From Rhodobacterales bacterium (lineage in GTDB: Bacteria > Pseudomonadota > Alphaproteobacteria > Rhodobacterales > Rhodobacteraceae): 64,000 nt of DNA. Below, one piece after another: positions 25,312 to 34,910 of the stretch (its first letter is position 1; every line of letters begins with the position of its first letter). The translations under genes were made by a program, and so were the position numbers. The notes beneath the pieces were generated by a model that was given only the letters and a program-made list of their open reading frames with translations, ran no database searches and was not told the origin of the DNA. The stretch lies in the NCBI GenBank assembly GCA_026400355.1, contig JAPLPE010000018.1, positions 27,738 to 91,737 on the forward strand, given 5' to 3'.

Positions 25312-27600
25312 ATGAACAAGGCAATCACTGACGGGCTGGTCCTGATGCCGCCGCCCTTTGCGAGCGGGCTTTCAGTCTGGTCGAGCGGCGACGGAACGCC
25401 GGGATCGGATACCTATGCTGGTGCTGGCGGCGGCGTTTACGTCCCGGCCGATCAGGACTTTGCAGGCTGTCTGGAGATCCTGAAATCCGCAAGCACCCAG
25501 AAGCTGCGCTATATGGGCGAGACGACGATCCTGCCGGGCTGTTATCTGCAGGTGACGGCGCGGGTGAAGGCGATTGCAGGCGCACTGCCTGCGGTGCGGA
25601 TCGCCGGTTATCCGGCCAATTCGGCGGGCGCGCAGGTGGGCGGGTTGACCACGGTCGGGCCGTCGAAGCAACTGACCACCTATGGACAGGTTGTCGAGGT
25701 GACGGCGATCATCGGCACCGGACAGCGGACCGGGGTCAACATGGTCTGGAACGGGGCGATCTATGGCCATCTGGGGCTGGACCTTACCGGGCCGAATGGC
25801 GGGCTGGTGAGGATTGATGACATCCGGATCGAGGATGTCACGAGCGTGTTCATCCGGGATATGATGGCGCAGGTGGATGTGCGCGATTACGGCGCAAAGG
25901 GTAACGGTACCACCAATGATGCGGCGGCCTTCGTGGCGGCGGATGCGGCGGCGAACGGGCGCGAGGTTCTGGTGTCGAAAGGCACCTATTACCTGAACGG
26001 CGATGTGACCTTTACCAACCGGGTGCGGTTCGAGGGGACGGTTGACGTGCCCACGGACAAGCGGTTCATCCTGCAGAAGAACTTTGACCTTGCCACCTAT
26101 ATCGATGCCTTTGGCAACGAGGAGACGGCGTTCAAGAAGGCCTGGCAGGCGCTGTTGAACTTTTCCGACCACGACAGTCTGGATCTGTCGGGGCGGCGTA
26201 TCGGACTGTCGGCGCCGGTCGACATGCAGGCGGCGGACCCAGGCAAGACGACCTTTGCCACAAGGCGGATCATCCGGAACGGGCAGTTCCAGCCGATTGA
26301 CGGGACCGCCTGGAGCGATGCGGTTGTCACCAGTGCAGGCACCTATTCCACGAGTTCGCCAACGACACTGACCAATGTGGCCAACATCGCCAACATCAAG
26401 GTCGGCAGTCTTGTCACGGGAAATGGCGTGGGCCGCGAGATCTATGTCCAGGAGGTGAATGTGGCGCAGCAACGCCTCACGCTGAGCGCCGAGCTTTATG
26501 ATGCGGCAGGCACGCAGACCTACACCTTCCGGCGGTTCAAATACATGCTGGATTTCTCGGGCTACGACGACCTGTCGCAGATTTCCATGTCGGAGATCGA
26601 GTTTCAGGGAAATGGCGTCGCCAGTTGTGTGATGCTGCCGCCTTCAGGGTCGATCATCCAGTTCCGGGACTGCTATTTCACAAAGCCCAAGGACCGGGGG
26701 ATCACCTCGATCGGAGGGGGTTGTCAGGGGATGATGATCGACCGCTGCCAGTTCCTGTCGAACGAGCAGTCGGTGAATGTCGAGGACCGCAAGACCATTG
26801 CGATCAATGCCAACGCCAATGATGTGAAGATCCGCAACAGCCGGATCGTGATGTTCAAGCATTTTGCGGTGCTGGGCGGGGGTGGGACGGTCCTGACGGG
26901 CAATCACTGGTTTCTGGGCGACAGCAGCACTGATGGGGTGCGCAAGGGGGGGCTGGTCATCACATCGCCTAATCCCAAGACTATCATCACCGGCAACTAC
27001 ATCGACAACAATTTCATCGAATGGACAAACGAGCATGACGCGACGCCCAACATGTCTTCGCAGTTCAGTTTCGGTGCGCTGACGATCACGGGGAATGTCT
27101 TTACCGCCAATGACGTGGCCCCATGGTTCACGTGGATTGTGGTCAAGCCCTATGGGACTGGGCATTTCATCAACGGGTTCAGTGCGACGGGCAATGTGTT
27201 CCGGACGGTCAACGGCAACATCAGCCGGGTCGAGAAGGTGGACACGACCTTTGCGGATCTGGATTACAGCCGGATGCGCAACATCACCTTTGCCGGGAAT
27301 ACCTTTAACGGGATCGACACGGAAACAAGCAATCCGCTGTATGTGCAGCATGTGCAGGCGACTGAAAGCAAGACATGGACGGCGGCCACATCGGGAAAGC
27401 TGCCGTTCGGAGGCTGGGCGCGGTTTGTCGAAAGTGTCACGCCGGATGGAAAACTGGTGAATGCGTCGAATGCGGCGGTCTATGAGGCACCCTATACCGA
27501 GACCGAGCTGGGGTCGTCCCGGACGCAGTTCCGCATGGTTTTCGGCACGGCCGTGTCGGGGACGGTGCTGGCGGCGGTGCGGATGGATAATCCGGTCTGA
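25312..27600 (+). CDS. Large right-handed beta-helix protein, pectate-lyase-like
   Basis: The 762-residue protein starts at ATG 25312 behind AAAGGGG. The N-terminal 200 residues form a beta-rich domain. Then VDVRDYGAKGNGTTNDAAAF, the signature of the pectate-lyase-3/GH28-related fold, opens a parallel beta-helix with repeated short strands (for example MMIDRCQFLSNEQSVNVED, VKIRNSRIVMF, ITGNYIDNNFIEW). There is no signal peptide, so it may leave by a type I or other route, or act as a tail-spike-like protein. No catalytic residues can be assigned. A strong terminator follows. Confidence 0.8.
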   Translation: MNKAITDGLVLMPPPFASGLSVWSSGDGTPGSDTYAGAGGGVYVPADQDFAGCLEILKSASTQKLRYMGETTILPGCYLQVTARVKAIAGALPAVRIAGYPANSAGAQVGGLTTVGPSKQLTTYGQVVEVTAIIGTGQRTGVNMVWNGAIYGHLGLDLTGPNGGLVRIDDIRIEDVTSVFIRDMMAQVDVRDYGAKGNGTTNDAAAFVAADAAANGREVLVSKGTYYLNGDVTFTNRVRFEGTVDVPTDKRFILQKNFDLATYIDAFGNEETAFKKAWQALLNFSDHDSLDLSGRRIGLSAPVDMQAADPGKTTFATRRIIRNGQFQPIDGTAWSDAVVTSAGTYSTSSPTTLTNVANIANIKVGSLVTGNGVGREIYVQEVNVAQQRLTLSAELYDAAGTQTYTFRRFKYMLDFSGYDDLSQISMSEIEFQGNGVASCVMLPPSGSIIQFRDCYFTKPKDRGITSIGGGCQGMMIDRCQFLSNEQSVNVEDRKTIAINANANDVKIRNSRIVMFKHFAVLGGGGTVLTGNHWFLGDSSTDGVRKGGLVITSPNPKTIITGNYIDNNFIEWTNEHDATPNMSSQFSFGALTITGNVFTANDVAPWFTWIVVKPYGTGHFINGFSATGNVFRTVNGNISRVEKVDTTFADLDYSRMRNITFAGNTFNGIDTETSNPLYVQHVQATESKTWTAATSGKLPFGGWARFVESVTPDGKLVNASNAAVYEAPYTETELGSSRTQFRMVFGTAVSGTVLAAVRMDNPV

Positions 27601-27621
27601 TCTGGCTGGGACACTTTGGAC

Positions 27622-27647
27622 AAAAGGGCACTTGCGGGTGCCCTTTT
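27622..27647 (+). terminator. Rho-independent terminator
   Basis: AAAAGGGCAC-TTGCGG-GTGCCCTTTT is a perfect 10-bp stem with a T-run, 22 bases after the beta-helix gene. The A-rich 5' arm makes it work on both strands. Confidence 0.9.
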
Positions 27648-27845
27648 GCGTTGGGGCGCTTGGTGATTGCCTTAGTTTTGGGCAGACCCGCGTTCTCCCG
27701 GACGGGAAAGCGGCCGAGGATGCGGTCACCTGTGGCATTGTCCAGGGCAGTCTTTGCATGATGGGAGCGGAGTTTTCCGGGAGTACGGGCCATAACGCTG
27801 CAGACGATCCCTGAGGGGCAGACCGAACCCGCCCAGCCACGGGCT

Positions 27846-28628
27846 GTGGGGGAGTTGCGGCTGAAGGTTGCGGTGCGCGACGGGGCCACGCGGATTTCAG
27901 GCTTGCGGCAGCAGGGATCGCTCAAGGCATTGTTCCCGCATGGGGCGGGGCCCGCGCTTGAGGCCGTGTTTCTGAACACGGCGGGCGGGCTGACCGGGGG
28001 CGACCGGATGCGGATCGCTGCCGAGGTGGGGCCGGGGGCACGGGTTGTGATTTCGTCCCAGGCGGCGGAGCGGGCCTACCGGGCACGGGGGCCGGTGCCG
28101 GCGCGGGTGCAGGTGACGCTGGATGTGGCGGCAGGGGGCCGGGTGGACTGGCTGCCGCAGGAGACGATCCTGTTTGACGGGGCAGCGCTGGAACGGCGGT
28201 TGGTGGTGGATCTGGGGACGGGTGCACGGGCGCTGATCGTGGAGTCGGCCATTCTGGGCCGCGAGGCGATGGGCGAGACGGTGCGGCAATTGCGCCTGTC
28301 GGACCGGTGGGAAATCCGGCAGGCGGGGCGGATCGTCTTTGCCGATGCGCTGCGGTTCGGCGGCGATGCGGCGGCGCTGATGGCATGGCCGGGCATCGGC
28401 AGTGGGGCACGAGCCTGGGCCGGGCTGATCTTTGCCGGGCCGGATACGGCGGGCTTTCTGGACCCGGTGCGGGCCTTGCTGCCTTCGACCGCCGGTGCGA
28501 GCCTTGTGCGCGAGGGCATTCTTTTCGTGCGGATTCTGGCGCAGGACGGGTTTGTGCTGCGCCAGTCGCTTATTCCCGTGATCGAGCGCCTGTCGGGCGC
28601 TGCACTTCCCAAAGTCTGGAGACTGTGA
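27846..28628 (+). CDS. ureD: Urease accessory protein UreD
   Basis: The 260-residue protein has the UreD core: [25 protein letters not shown] and [12 protein letters not shown]. UreD joins UreF and UreG on apo-urease to deliver nickel. The frame is open back to 27762, with GTG 27846 the first usable start but no good ribosome binding site. It is followed four bases later by ureA. The partners UreF and UreG are not in this window. Confidence 0.9.
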   Translation: MGELRLKVAVRDGATRISGLRQQGSLKALFPHGAGPALEAVFLNTAGGLTGGDRMRIAAEVGPGARVVISSQAAERAYRARGPVPARVQVTLDVAAGGRVDWLPQETILFDGAALERRLVVDLGTGARALIVESAILGREAMGETVRQLRLSDRWEIRQAGRIVFADALRFGGDAAALMAWPGIGSGARAWAGLIFAGPDTAGFLDPVRALLPSTAGASLVREGILFVRILAQDGFVLRQSLIPVIERLSGAALPKVWRL

Positions 28629-28632
28629 ACCG

Positions 28633-28935
28633 ATGCAACTGACCCCCCGCGAAAAGGACAAGCTGTTGATCGCGATGGCCGCCGAGGTGGCCCGTAAGCG
28701 GTTGGCGCGTGGCGTGAAGCTGAATTACCCCGAGGCGATCGCATTGATCACCGATTTCGTGGTCGAAGGCGCGCGCGACGGGCGGTCGGTGGCCGACATG
28801 ATGGAGGCGGGCGCCCATGTGGTGACGCGGGCAATGTGCATGGAGGGCGTGCCCGAGATGATCCATGACGTGCAGGTCGAGGCGACGTTCCCGGACGGGA
28901 CGAAGCTTGTCACGGTGCACGAGCCGATACGCTGA
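28633..28935 (+). CDS. ureA: Urease gamma subunit
   Basis: The 100-residue protein is a complete Ure[21 protein letters not shown] at the start, [10 protein letters not shown], the [12 protein letters not shown] loop and [19 protein letters not shown] near the end. Length equals the family norm of 100. It is the small structural subunit that packs beside the catalytic alpha subunit. Confidence 0.95.
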   Translation: MQLTPREKDKLLIAMAAEVARKRLARGVKLNYPEAIALITDFVVEGARDGRSVADMMEAGAHVVTRAMCMEGVPEMIHDVQVEATFPDGTKLVTVHEPIR

Positions 28936-28944
28936 GCGGGAGGG

Positions 28945-29256
28945 ATGGCAATGATTCCAGGTGAAGTGATCGTGGCTGAGGGCCAGATCGAGTTGAACAA
29001 GGGGCGGACGCAGGTGGTGGTCATGGTGGCCAATACGGGCGACCGGCCGGTGCAGGTGGGATCGCATTACCATTTCGCGGAAACCAATCCGGCGCTGGAC
29101 TTTGACCGGGCGGCGACGCGGGGGATGCGGCTGGATATAGCTGCCGGAACTGCGGTGCGGTTCGAGCCAGGCCAGCGGCGGGAGGTGAAGCTGATCCCGC
29201 TGAGCGGGGAGCGGACGGTTTACGGGTTTAACGGGAAGGTCATGGGCGGGCTTTGA
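28945..29256 (+). CDS. ureB: Urease beta subunit
   Basis: The 103-residue protein is a complete Ure[16 protein letters not shown] at the start, [20 protein letters not shown] with the conserved histidines, and the C-terminal [19 protein letters not shown]. In the usual operon ureC follows directly; here it does not. An alternative ATG lies two codons downstream of 28945. Confidence 0.95.
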   Translation: MAMIPGEVIVAEGQIELNKGRTQVVVMVANTGDRPVQVGSHYHFAETNPALDFDRAATRGMRLDIAAGTAVRFEPGQRREVKLIPLSGERTVYGFNGKVMGGL

Positions 29257-29338
29257 TCCCGGTCTACGCTGCGTTGCAGCGTGATTTTACTAGGCATGTG
29301 CTGCAAAGCGGCGCAAGGTGACAGGTGAAGCTCCTGAA

Positions 29339-29647
29339 ATGAATCGGACCCGAGCGATGATGACGACTTCCTTACTGCGGAGCACGATGGCCTTCTGGAC
29401 GCTGATGGCCGAGACTCAGACGGTCATGACTCTGCGGATCATGGGGATGGCGGGGCTTTGGCCGGTGCATCCGGACGAGAATGAACGTATGGTGGCCGAG
29501 AAGGGGCCGGCCTTTGCCCGCGCGATGATGGCGGGGTCGATGGCTGCGATGCGCGGGGAGAGCCCGGACCGAGTCGCCATGGCGGCGATGCGGCCGTTGG
29601 GGCGCAAAACGCGGGCGAATGTGAAGCGGCTGACGCGCGGGGGGTGA
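29339..29647 (+). CDS. Small alphaproteobacterial protein of unknown function
   Basis: The 102-residue product is Met- and Ala-rich and helical (LLRSTMAFWTLMAETQTVMT, ARAMMAGSMAAMRGESPDRV) and ends basic (RKTRANVKRLTRG). Similar ~100-residue proteins are common in Rhodobacteraceae and have no proven role; some are annotated as antifreeze proteins without support. It sits where ureC would be expected. ATG 29339 is preferred over GTG 29318, but the ribosome binding site is weak. Confidence 0.55.
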   Translation: MNRTRAMMTTSLLRSTMAFWTLMAETQTVMTLRIMGMAGLWPVHPDENERMVAEKGPAFARAMMAGSMAAMRGESPDRVAMAAMRPLGRKTRANVKRLTRGG

Positions 29648-29672
29648 GCGCGGGGCGGTGACGCGGGCGGTT

Positions 29673-30533
29673 TCACCGGATCTCTTGCCGTAGTTTTTCG
29701 AGATGGGCCGGGAAGGCGCGGGCCGAGATATCAGCTTCGCGGACAAGGTTGTCGAAATGGCGGCGGATGGCCTGGATGCGTTCGGTGTCGCGGAAGGCGA
29801 GGTAGTTGCGGCCGAGGTAGAGCACGGCGAGGAGCGGGCCGAAAACGGTGACGGGGGCCGAATAGAGGCGACGGGCGTCGAAGAGGACCACGCGGAGCGT
29901 GGGGTAAAGTTGGTCGTGGAGCGCGAGGAAGAAGTCGATCTGCCTCAGGCGGATGTCGGCTGAGAGACCCGCATAGTAGCCTTCGGCGCGAGCGAAGCTG
30001 CCCAGTTCATGTACGGGCATCGCCATTTCATAATCTGACCGGCCCTGCCGCATCCAGGTGAGGCGGTCGTGGCTGGCGTTCATCGCCTGTTCGGTGGTGC
30101 GGCCGAGCGAGGGTTCGTATTCCCAGCGGAGCATTTCCGGCGTCTTGAGCATGTCGGGCAGGGCGGCAGGGACGTGGCGGATCTTGTAGCCGGCGGCCTC
30201 TTGGTGCCAGGCAAAGATCTGTTCGTCGACGAGGGCGCGGGGGGCCTCGGTCATCGACATGGCGGCGGCGATGAGGTCGGCGGCGCGTTCGGGGCGGGCG
30301 GAGAGACCGAGGAGCCAGTCTGAGGAGACTCCGAGGGCCGAGGCGCATTCACCGACGATCTGGGCGTTAGGCAGGCGGGCACTGTCGGTGGCAAGGAGTT
30401 GGGAGACGGTGGAGCGGTCAGCGCCGATATGGCGGGCGACATCGGCCTGCGACAGGCCGCTTTGCGCCATGGCTGCCGAAAGGCGGGTGCGGAAGATGAG
30501 GGCGCGGTCGCGTTTGTCAGTTTTGGGCTGCAT
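29673..30533 (-). CDS. XRE-type transcriptional regulator
   Basis: The 286-residue protein has an N-terminal helix-turn-helix (SGLSQADVARHIGADRSTVS) of the lambda-repressor type and a long C-terminal domain of about 190 residues with no standard sensory motif. It is divergent from the fatty acid desaturase with 122 bases between starts, so it probably controls that gene or itself. It converges on the small ORF after ureB. Confidence 0.85.
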   Translation of the reverse strand: MQPKTDKRDRALIFRTRLSAAMAQSGLSQADVARHIGADRSTVSQLLATDSARLPNAQIVGECASALGVSSDWLLGLSARPERAADLIAAAMSMTEAPRALVDEQIFAWHQEAAGYKIRHVPAALPDMLKTPEMLRWEYEPSLGRTTEQAMNASHDRLTWMRQGRSDYEMAMPVHELGSFARAEGYYAGLSADIRLRQIDFFLALHDQLYPTLRVVLFDARRLYSAPVTVFGPLLAVLYLGRNYLAFRDTERIQAIRRHFDNLVREADISARAFPAHLEKLRQEIR

Positions 30534-30655
30534 TGGTGATTTTTATCAACGATGGTGGATTTATGTTGCCTAGATACGCCGTGCCGCAGCGACTGGGCAA
30601 GTGTTAGCGTTCTTGCCAGTTCCGCCGGGGAAGGCGGGCAGGGAACGGCGGGACA

Positions 30656-31582
30656 ATGGCGGGCAATGAGCATGCGGGCGCGGTGGATGCGCGCAATGTG
30701 ACCCTGGCCGTGGAATGGCCGACGGTGGCGTTGCTGGCAGCGTGTTACGGGGTCTGGATTTTCGGTATCTTCGTGCTGGCAGAGTGGTCGCTGTGGCTGG
30801 CCGTGCCGTTGGTTGCGATGGCGGTCGCGCAGCATTCGTCGTTGACGCATGAGGCGATCCACGGGCATCCGACGCGGTATGAGGCGGTCAATGCGCTGCT
30901 GCTGATCCTGCCGCTGACCCTGTGGGTTCCCTATCTCAGGTTCAAGGATCAGCATCTGGCGCATCACCATGATGAAATCCTGACCGATCCCTATGACGAT
31001 CCGGAGTCCAACTATATGGACCCTGCCATCTGGGACCGGTTGCCGGGCTGGGCGCAGATGATCCTACGGGTCAACAATACGCTGGCCGGGCGGATCGTGA
31101 TCGGGCCGCTGGTGGGTCTGTTCTTTTTCTTGCGGGGCGATCTGGCCCTGATCCGGGCGGGGGACCCGCGGGTTCTGAAGGGTTGGCTTTTGCATCTGGG
31201 GCCGCTGGCCGTCACGCTCTGGATCGTGGCGCTGTCGCCGATGCCAGTCTGGGCCTATCTTCTGGCGGTCCATTTCGGGCTGGGGCTGCTCAAGATCCGG
31301 ACGTTTCTGGAACACCGGGCGCATGAGAAGGCGCGTGGGCGGACGGTGGTGATCGAGGATCGCGGGCCGCTTTCGGTGCTGTTTCTGAACAATAACTTCC
31401 ATGTCGTGCATCACATGCATCCCAAGGTGGCGTGGTATCGCCTGCCGGGAATCTATGCGGCGCGGTCGGAGCACTATCTGTCGCGGAACGACGGCTACCG
31501 GTATCGCAGCTATGCCGAGGTGTTCCGGTCCTATTTATGGAAAGCGAAAGACCCGGTTCCGCATCCGTTGTGGCGGAAATAG
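30656..31582 (+). CDS. Membrane fatty acid desaturase
   Basis: The 308-residue protein has the three histidine boxes of the diiron desaturases: HEAIHGH, HLAHHH and HVVHH. Hydrophobic helices surround them (VALLAACYGVWIFGIFVLA and others). It introduces a double bond into a fatty acyl chain or a related lipid in the inner membrane using oxygen. The gene is divergent from the XRE regulator and is followed after 46 bases by an EamA exporter. Confidence 0.9.
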   Translation: MAGNEHAGAVDARNVTLAVEWPTVALLAACYGVWIFGIFVLAEWSLWLAVPLVAMAVAQHSSLTHEAIHGHPTRYEAVNALLLILPLTLWVPYLRFKDQHLAHHHDEILTDPYDDPESNYMDPAIWDRLPGWAQMILRVNNTLAGRIVIGPLVGLFFFLRGDLALIRAGDPRVLKGWLLHLGPLAVTLWIVALSPMPVWAYLLAVHFGLGLLKIRTFLEHRAHEKARGRTVVIEDRGPLSVLFLNNNFHVVHHMHPKVAWYRLPGIYAARSEHYLSRNDGYRYRSYAEVFRSYLWKAKDPVPHPLWRK

Positions 31583-31628
31583 CGGGCGGCGCATTGTTGT
31601 TCCCGTGGCCCGGTGACAGAACGGGGCG

Positions 31629-32531
31629 ATGGATTTGTGGATACCTGTCACGCTGACCGCTGCCGCGGCCCAGACCCTGCGGTTCGTGCTGCAGAAGAAG
31701 CTGTCGTCGACCAAGCTGTCGACGGCCGGGGCCACGTTTGCGCGCTTTGCATATTCGGCGCCGATCGCGGCGGTGATGGCGCTTTTGTATTCGCAGCAGT
31801 CGGGGCAGCCTTTGCCCGCGATCCCGCCGGTGTTCTGGGCTTATGCGCTGACCGGGGGGGCGGCGCAGATCATTGCGACGAACGCCTTGGTGGCGCTGTT
31901 CCGGGAGCGCAACTTTGCCGTCGGGCTGACGTTCAAGAAGACCGAAGTGCTCATGAGTGTCCTCGTCGGGATTCTGGTGCTGGGCGAGGGCGTGACGGCC
32001 TGGGGCTTTGCAGCGATCTGTCTGGGTCTGGTGGGCGTGTTCCTGTTGTCGGACCCGCCGGGTGGGACGGGGCGGTGGTATCACCGGATCTGGAACCGGG
32101 CGGCGGGGCTGGGTCTTTTGTCGGGGGCGTTTTTTGCCGTGTCGGGGGTGGGGTATCGGGCGGCGTCGCTGTCACTGGGGAGCGGTGATCCGTTTCAGCG
32201 GGCGGTGGTGACACTGGCCTGTGTCACGGCAGTGCAGGTGCTGGCGATGGTGCTGTGGCTGTCCTGGCGCGAGGCGGGCGAGATTTTGCGCGTGCTGAAG
32301 GCGTGGCGAATGGCGTCGGTGGTGGGGCTTGCGTCCTTGGTCGGGTCGACCTGCTGGTTCTGGGCGTTCACCTTACAGACGGTGGCCTATGTGAATGCGC
32401 TGGGGCAGGTCGAGTTGATCTTTGCGCTGACGGCGTCGGTGTTCGTGTTCGGCGAGAAGGTCTCGGCCCGGGAATGGCAGGGGCTGGCGGTGCTGACGGC
32501 GAGTATTCTGGGGCTCGTGCTGGTGACGTAA
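31629..32531 (+). CDS. EamA/DMT-type transporter
   Basis: The 300-residue protein has ten predicted helices in two halves of five, the hallmark of the drug/metabolite transporter family (TLTAAAAQTLRFVLQKKLSS, FWAYALTGGAAQIIATNALV, GEGVTAWGFAAICLGLVGVF). The C-terminal half ends GLAVLTASILGLVLVT. The substrate is unknown. It may share a transcript with the desaturase. Confidence 0.85.
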   Translation: MDLWIPVTLTAAAAQTLRFVLQKKLSSTKLSTAGATFARFAYSAPIAAVMALLYSQQSGQPLPAIPPVFWAYALTGGAAQIIATNALVALFRERNFAVGLTFKKTEVLMSVLVGILVLGEGVTAWGFAAICLGLVGVFLLSDPPGGTGRWYHRIWNRAAGLGLLSGAFFAVSGVGYRAASLSLGSGDPFQRAVVTLACVTAVQVLAMVLWLSWREAGEILRVLKAWRMASVVGLASLVGSTCWFWAFTLQTVAYVNALGQVELIFALTASVFVFGEKVSAREWQGLAVLTASILGLVLVT

Positions 32532-32539
32532 GGGGGTGC

Positions 32540-32592
32540 ACCCGCCCCAGGTGCGGGTTGTCGCGTGGGGGTGGTGCACCGAAGCGCACCCT
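32540..32592. repeat. Tandem hairpins, REP-like
   Basis: ACCCGC-CCCAGGT-GCGGGT forms one stem after the transporter gene, and GGTGC-ACCGAA-GCGCACC forms another. The second resembles short palindromic extragenic repeats common after Rhodobacterales genes and may also terminate the transcript. Confidence 0.45.
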
Positions 32593-32851
32593 ACCTTGAA
32601 TTGACCAAGGCCATCGCCTTTGTCACGCGGTGCGGGTGATGTCGTGCGGCCGGACGTCTTGGCGTTCGGCCAGCCTTTGCCCCCCGAAGGGCAGGGGCCT
32701 TCCCCCGGCGGGGCAGGTGCCATCCTTCTGTGAGACTAACTGGACCGAGGCCGATGGAGAAGGCGGGGGATGAGCGCGGCGGTGGCTCCACCCGAGCCCC
32801 CGCCGATCCCGCACGGTGGAATGGCACCTTCGGGCAACCAATCAAGCCCGA

Positions 32852-33547
32852 TCAATCGAGGTCCGGATGCCCCTGCAACCCCAGTCGCATGACGATACGG
32901 GCTTCGTCATCGGCGTTCTTGAAGTAAGGGACGGTTTCGGGCGGGGCGGGGTCGTGGAGACGGGCGGTGAGTTCGGCAAGGACGACCTGGGTGATGAAGG
33001 GCAGGTCGAAGCTGCGGGCCTGATCAAGGAGGACCCATTGGAGAAGGCTCAACTCGTCGGCGGCGCGGGAGAAATCGTCTGGGTCGGTGGCGAGGTGGGC
33101 CGCGTCGGCGAGAAAGAAGCGCGCGTCAAAGCGGCGGGGCCGGCCGGAGGGTGTTACGGCGCGGAAGACGAATTGCAGCGCGCTGGCGTCGGGGCGGTGG
33201 CCGGTGGCGGCAAAGCCTGACCAGTCGGGCGGCGCGTCGTACCAGGTGGCGGGCTGGCCGAGGATCTGGCCTGTTTCCTCCCACAATTCGCGGATTGCGG
33301 CGGTGGCGAGCGCGTGGGGCGCGCGGGGGCTGTCCTGGGCCAGACGGCCAGCACAGAGCGCGGGCAGGGGCGCGTGAAGGGGGATATGCGCGTCTGCATC
33401 GTCAACGGCGCCGCCGGGAAAGACGAATTTCATCGGCATGAAGGCGGCAGTCTGGCCGCGCTGGCCCATCAGGATGGACGGGCGGGTTGTGCGGTTGCGG
33501 ACTACGATCACGGTGGCAGCGTCGCGGATCGCGGTCTTGTCGGTCAT
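32852..33547 (-). CDS. NUDIX hydrolase
   Basis: The 231-residue enzyme has a partly diverged NUDIX box (AAIRELWEETGQILG in the usual GX5EX7REUXEEXGU place) with the REx2EE core intact. It hydrolyses nucleoside-diphosphate-linked compounds; the length and late C-terminal domain place it with the larger CoA/ADP-sugar-type enzymes. ATG 33547 is 13 bases after the DUF983 stop, so the two genes are an operon. The longer frame to 33670 runs through DUF983. Confidence 0.85.
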   Translation of the reverse strand: MTDKTAIRDAATVIVVRNRTTRPSILMGQRGQTAAFMPMKFVFPGGAVDDADAHIPLHAPLPALCAGRLAQDSPRAPHALATAAIRELWEETGQILGQPATWYDAPPDWSGFAATGHRPDASALQFVFRAVTPSGRPRRFDARFFLADAAHLATDPDDFSRAADELSLLQWVLLDQARSFDLPFITQVVLAELTARLHDPAPPETVPYFKNADDEARIVMRLGLQGHPDLD

Positions 33548-33560
33548 TCTGTCCCCACCG

Positions 33561-33953
33561 TCAGGCGGTGTCGCCAAACCCGTGCATCCGCCGCGCCCAT
33601 TGGATCGCCACGATGGCGCCCTTAAGCCTGGGCAGAAGATAGAGGGAAAGGGCCACGCAGCCAACGGCAAAGACGGTGAAGGTCACCAGAGGCTCGGGCC
33701 GGAAGCGGACAAAGAACATCAGGATCAGCGGCGCCATGAGATGACCCACGATCAAGATGGTCAGATAGGCGGGGCCGTCATCGGCGCGGTGGTGGAACAG
33801 TTCCTGCCTGCACACCGGGCAAGTGTCCTTGACCTTGAGATAGCCGTTGAACAAGTGGCCCTGCCCGCAGTTCGGGCAGCGCTGGTTCAGGCCACGCCGG
33901 ATCGCGGGCCAGGTGGGCCGATCATCTTCCATAGTCACGGTCTGGTCCGTCAT
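33561..33953 (-). CDS. DUF983 membrane protein
   Basis: The 130-residue protein has two zinc-ribbon-like CxxC pairs (RCPNCGQG, DTCPVCRQ) and two hydrophobic helices (YLTILIVGHLMAPLILMFFV and VTFTVFAVGCVALSLYLLPR), as in DUF983. Start at 33953 is supported by AGGAG. The function is unknown; it is a conserved Rhodobacterales gene commonly next to a NUDIX gene. Confidence 0.88.
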   Translation of the reverse strand: MTDQTVTMEDDRPTWPAIRRGLNQRCPNCGQGHLFNGYLKVKDTCPVCRQELFHHRADDGPAYLTILIVGHLMAPLILMFFVRFRPEPLVTFTVFAVGCVALSLYLLPRLKGAIVAIQWARRMHGFGDTA

Positions 33954-34168
33954 CGCGATGCTCCTTGACCGGGAAGCCAATGCGCCTGTCGCGGCACTTT
34001 GGAAAGGGGGCAAAGCGCCCTTGTGGCGCGATGTCGCTGGCTTGTGAATGGGGCGGAGAGATTCCTTCACCGGACTGCGACGGAAGTTGCGGCATAGGGC
34101 GTTCTACTTGTGAGTTCGGCGGATGAGCCCGGAGCTTAGGACATGAGAACCTCTGGAGAGTGGTGAGG

Positions 34169-34801
34169 ATGAGAAAGACGATTGTTATGGCCGGTCTGAT
34201 GGCGGCCCTGCTTGGCAGCGCCGCTCTTGCACAGAATGCGGCTGCGCCCGCTGCCCCCGCCGATGCGGGGCAGGAGATGGGCATGGGGCCTGAAGGCATG
34301 ATGGGCATGGTTGGCATGGACCCGGCCATTGGCGGTCGCATGGGGTCGGGCATGGGCATGTCCTTTACATTGCTTGACACCAATGGCGATGGTCAGGTCA
34401 CCGTCGAGGAGATTGAGGCCCGGCAGGCGGCCTGGTTTGCGACGGCTGATGCCGATGGCAGCGGTGGTTTGAGTGCCGAGGAAATGGTTGCCATGGCCGA
34501 GAGGGCGCGCCATGAGCTGCTGGCAGCGGCGATGACCGAGCGTGTGGCCCGGATCGACGACAATAGCGACGGTCAGGTGCAGGCCGAAGAAATGACGGCG
34601 CGGATGCCGAACCCTATGATGACGATCTCTGTGCTGGATGCCGATAATGACGGCGCCATCACGCAGGCCGAGTTCGATACGGCCCATGAACGCTTTGACA
34701 ATCGTGGCCCCTGTGGCGAGCGTCTTGGCGAACAGCGCGGTGAGCGCGGCAGCCGGGGCTGGGGTTTCTGGAACCATACCCAAGGCATGCACGGCGGCTG
34801 A
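34169..34801 (+). CDS. Exported EF-hand calcium-binding protein
   Basis: The 210-residue protein has a signal peptide (MRKTIVMAGLMAALLGSAAL, cleavage after ALA) and then four EF-hand-like loops: DTNGDGQVTVEE, DADGSGGLSAEE, DDNSDGQVQAEE and DADNDGAITQAE. The stretch before them is Gly/Met-rich. It should bind calcium in the periplasm. The chosen ATG 34169 gives the best signal; two GTG codons lie just upstream. The neighbouring sigma factor and anti-sigma-like genes suggest one stress-response cluster. Confidence 0.82.
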   Translation: MRKTIVMAGLMAALLGSAALAQNAAAPAAPADAGQEMGMGPEGMMGMVGMDPAIGGRMGSGMGMSFTLLDTNGDGQVTVEEIEARQAAWFATADADGSGGLSAEEMVAMAERARHELLAAAMTERVARIDDNSDGQVQAEEMTARMPNPMMTISVLDADNDGAITQAEFDTAHERFDNRGPCGERLGEQRGERGSRGWGFWNHTQGMHGG

Positions 34802-34910
34802 GGTGCAATGTGACGAGTACCAGCCCGGAACTGTCTGCATGGACGGCACCGGGCCGGTTTTTTGAGGACTGCACGGATGAACATGGCGCAGGCAATTCAG
34901 GATTAACGCA

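Noticed and set aside
25372..27840. Two long minus-strand frames opposite the beta-helix gene
   Set aside because: Arg/His/Pro-rich products typical of shadow frames; the plus frame has the ribosome binding site and domain match.
34080..34130. ECF-type promoter GGAAGTT ... GTTCTA before the EF-hand gene
   Set aside because: Spacing is about 12 bases, too short for a normal -35/-10 pair.
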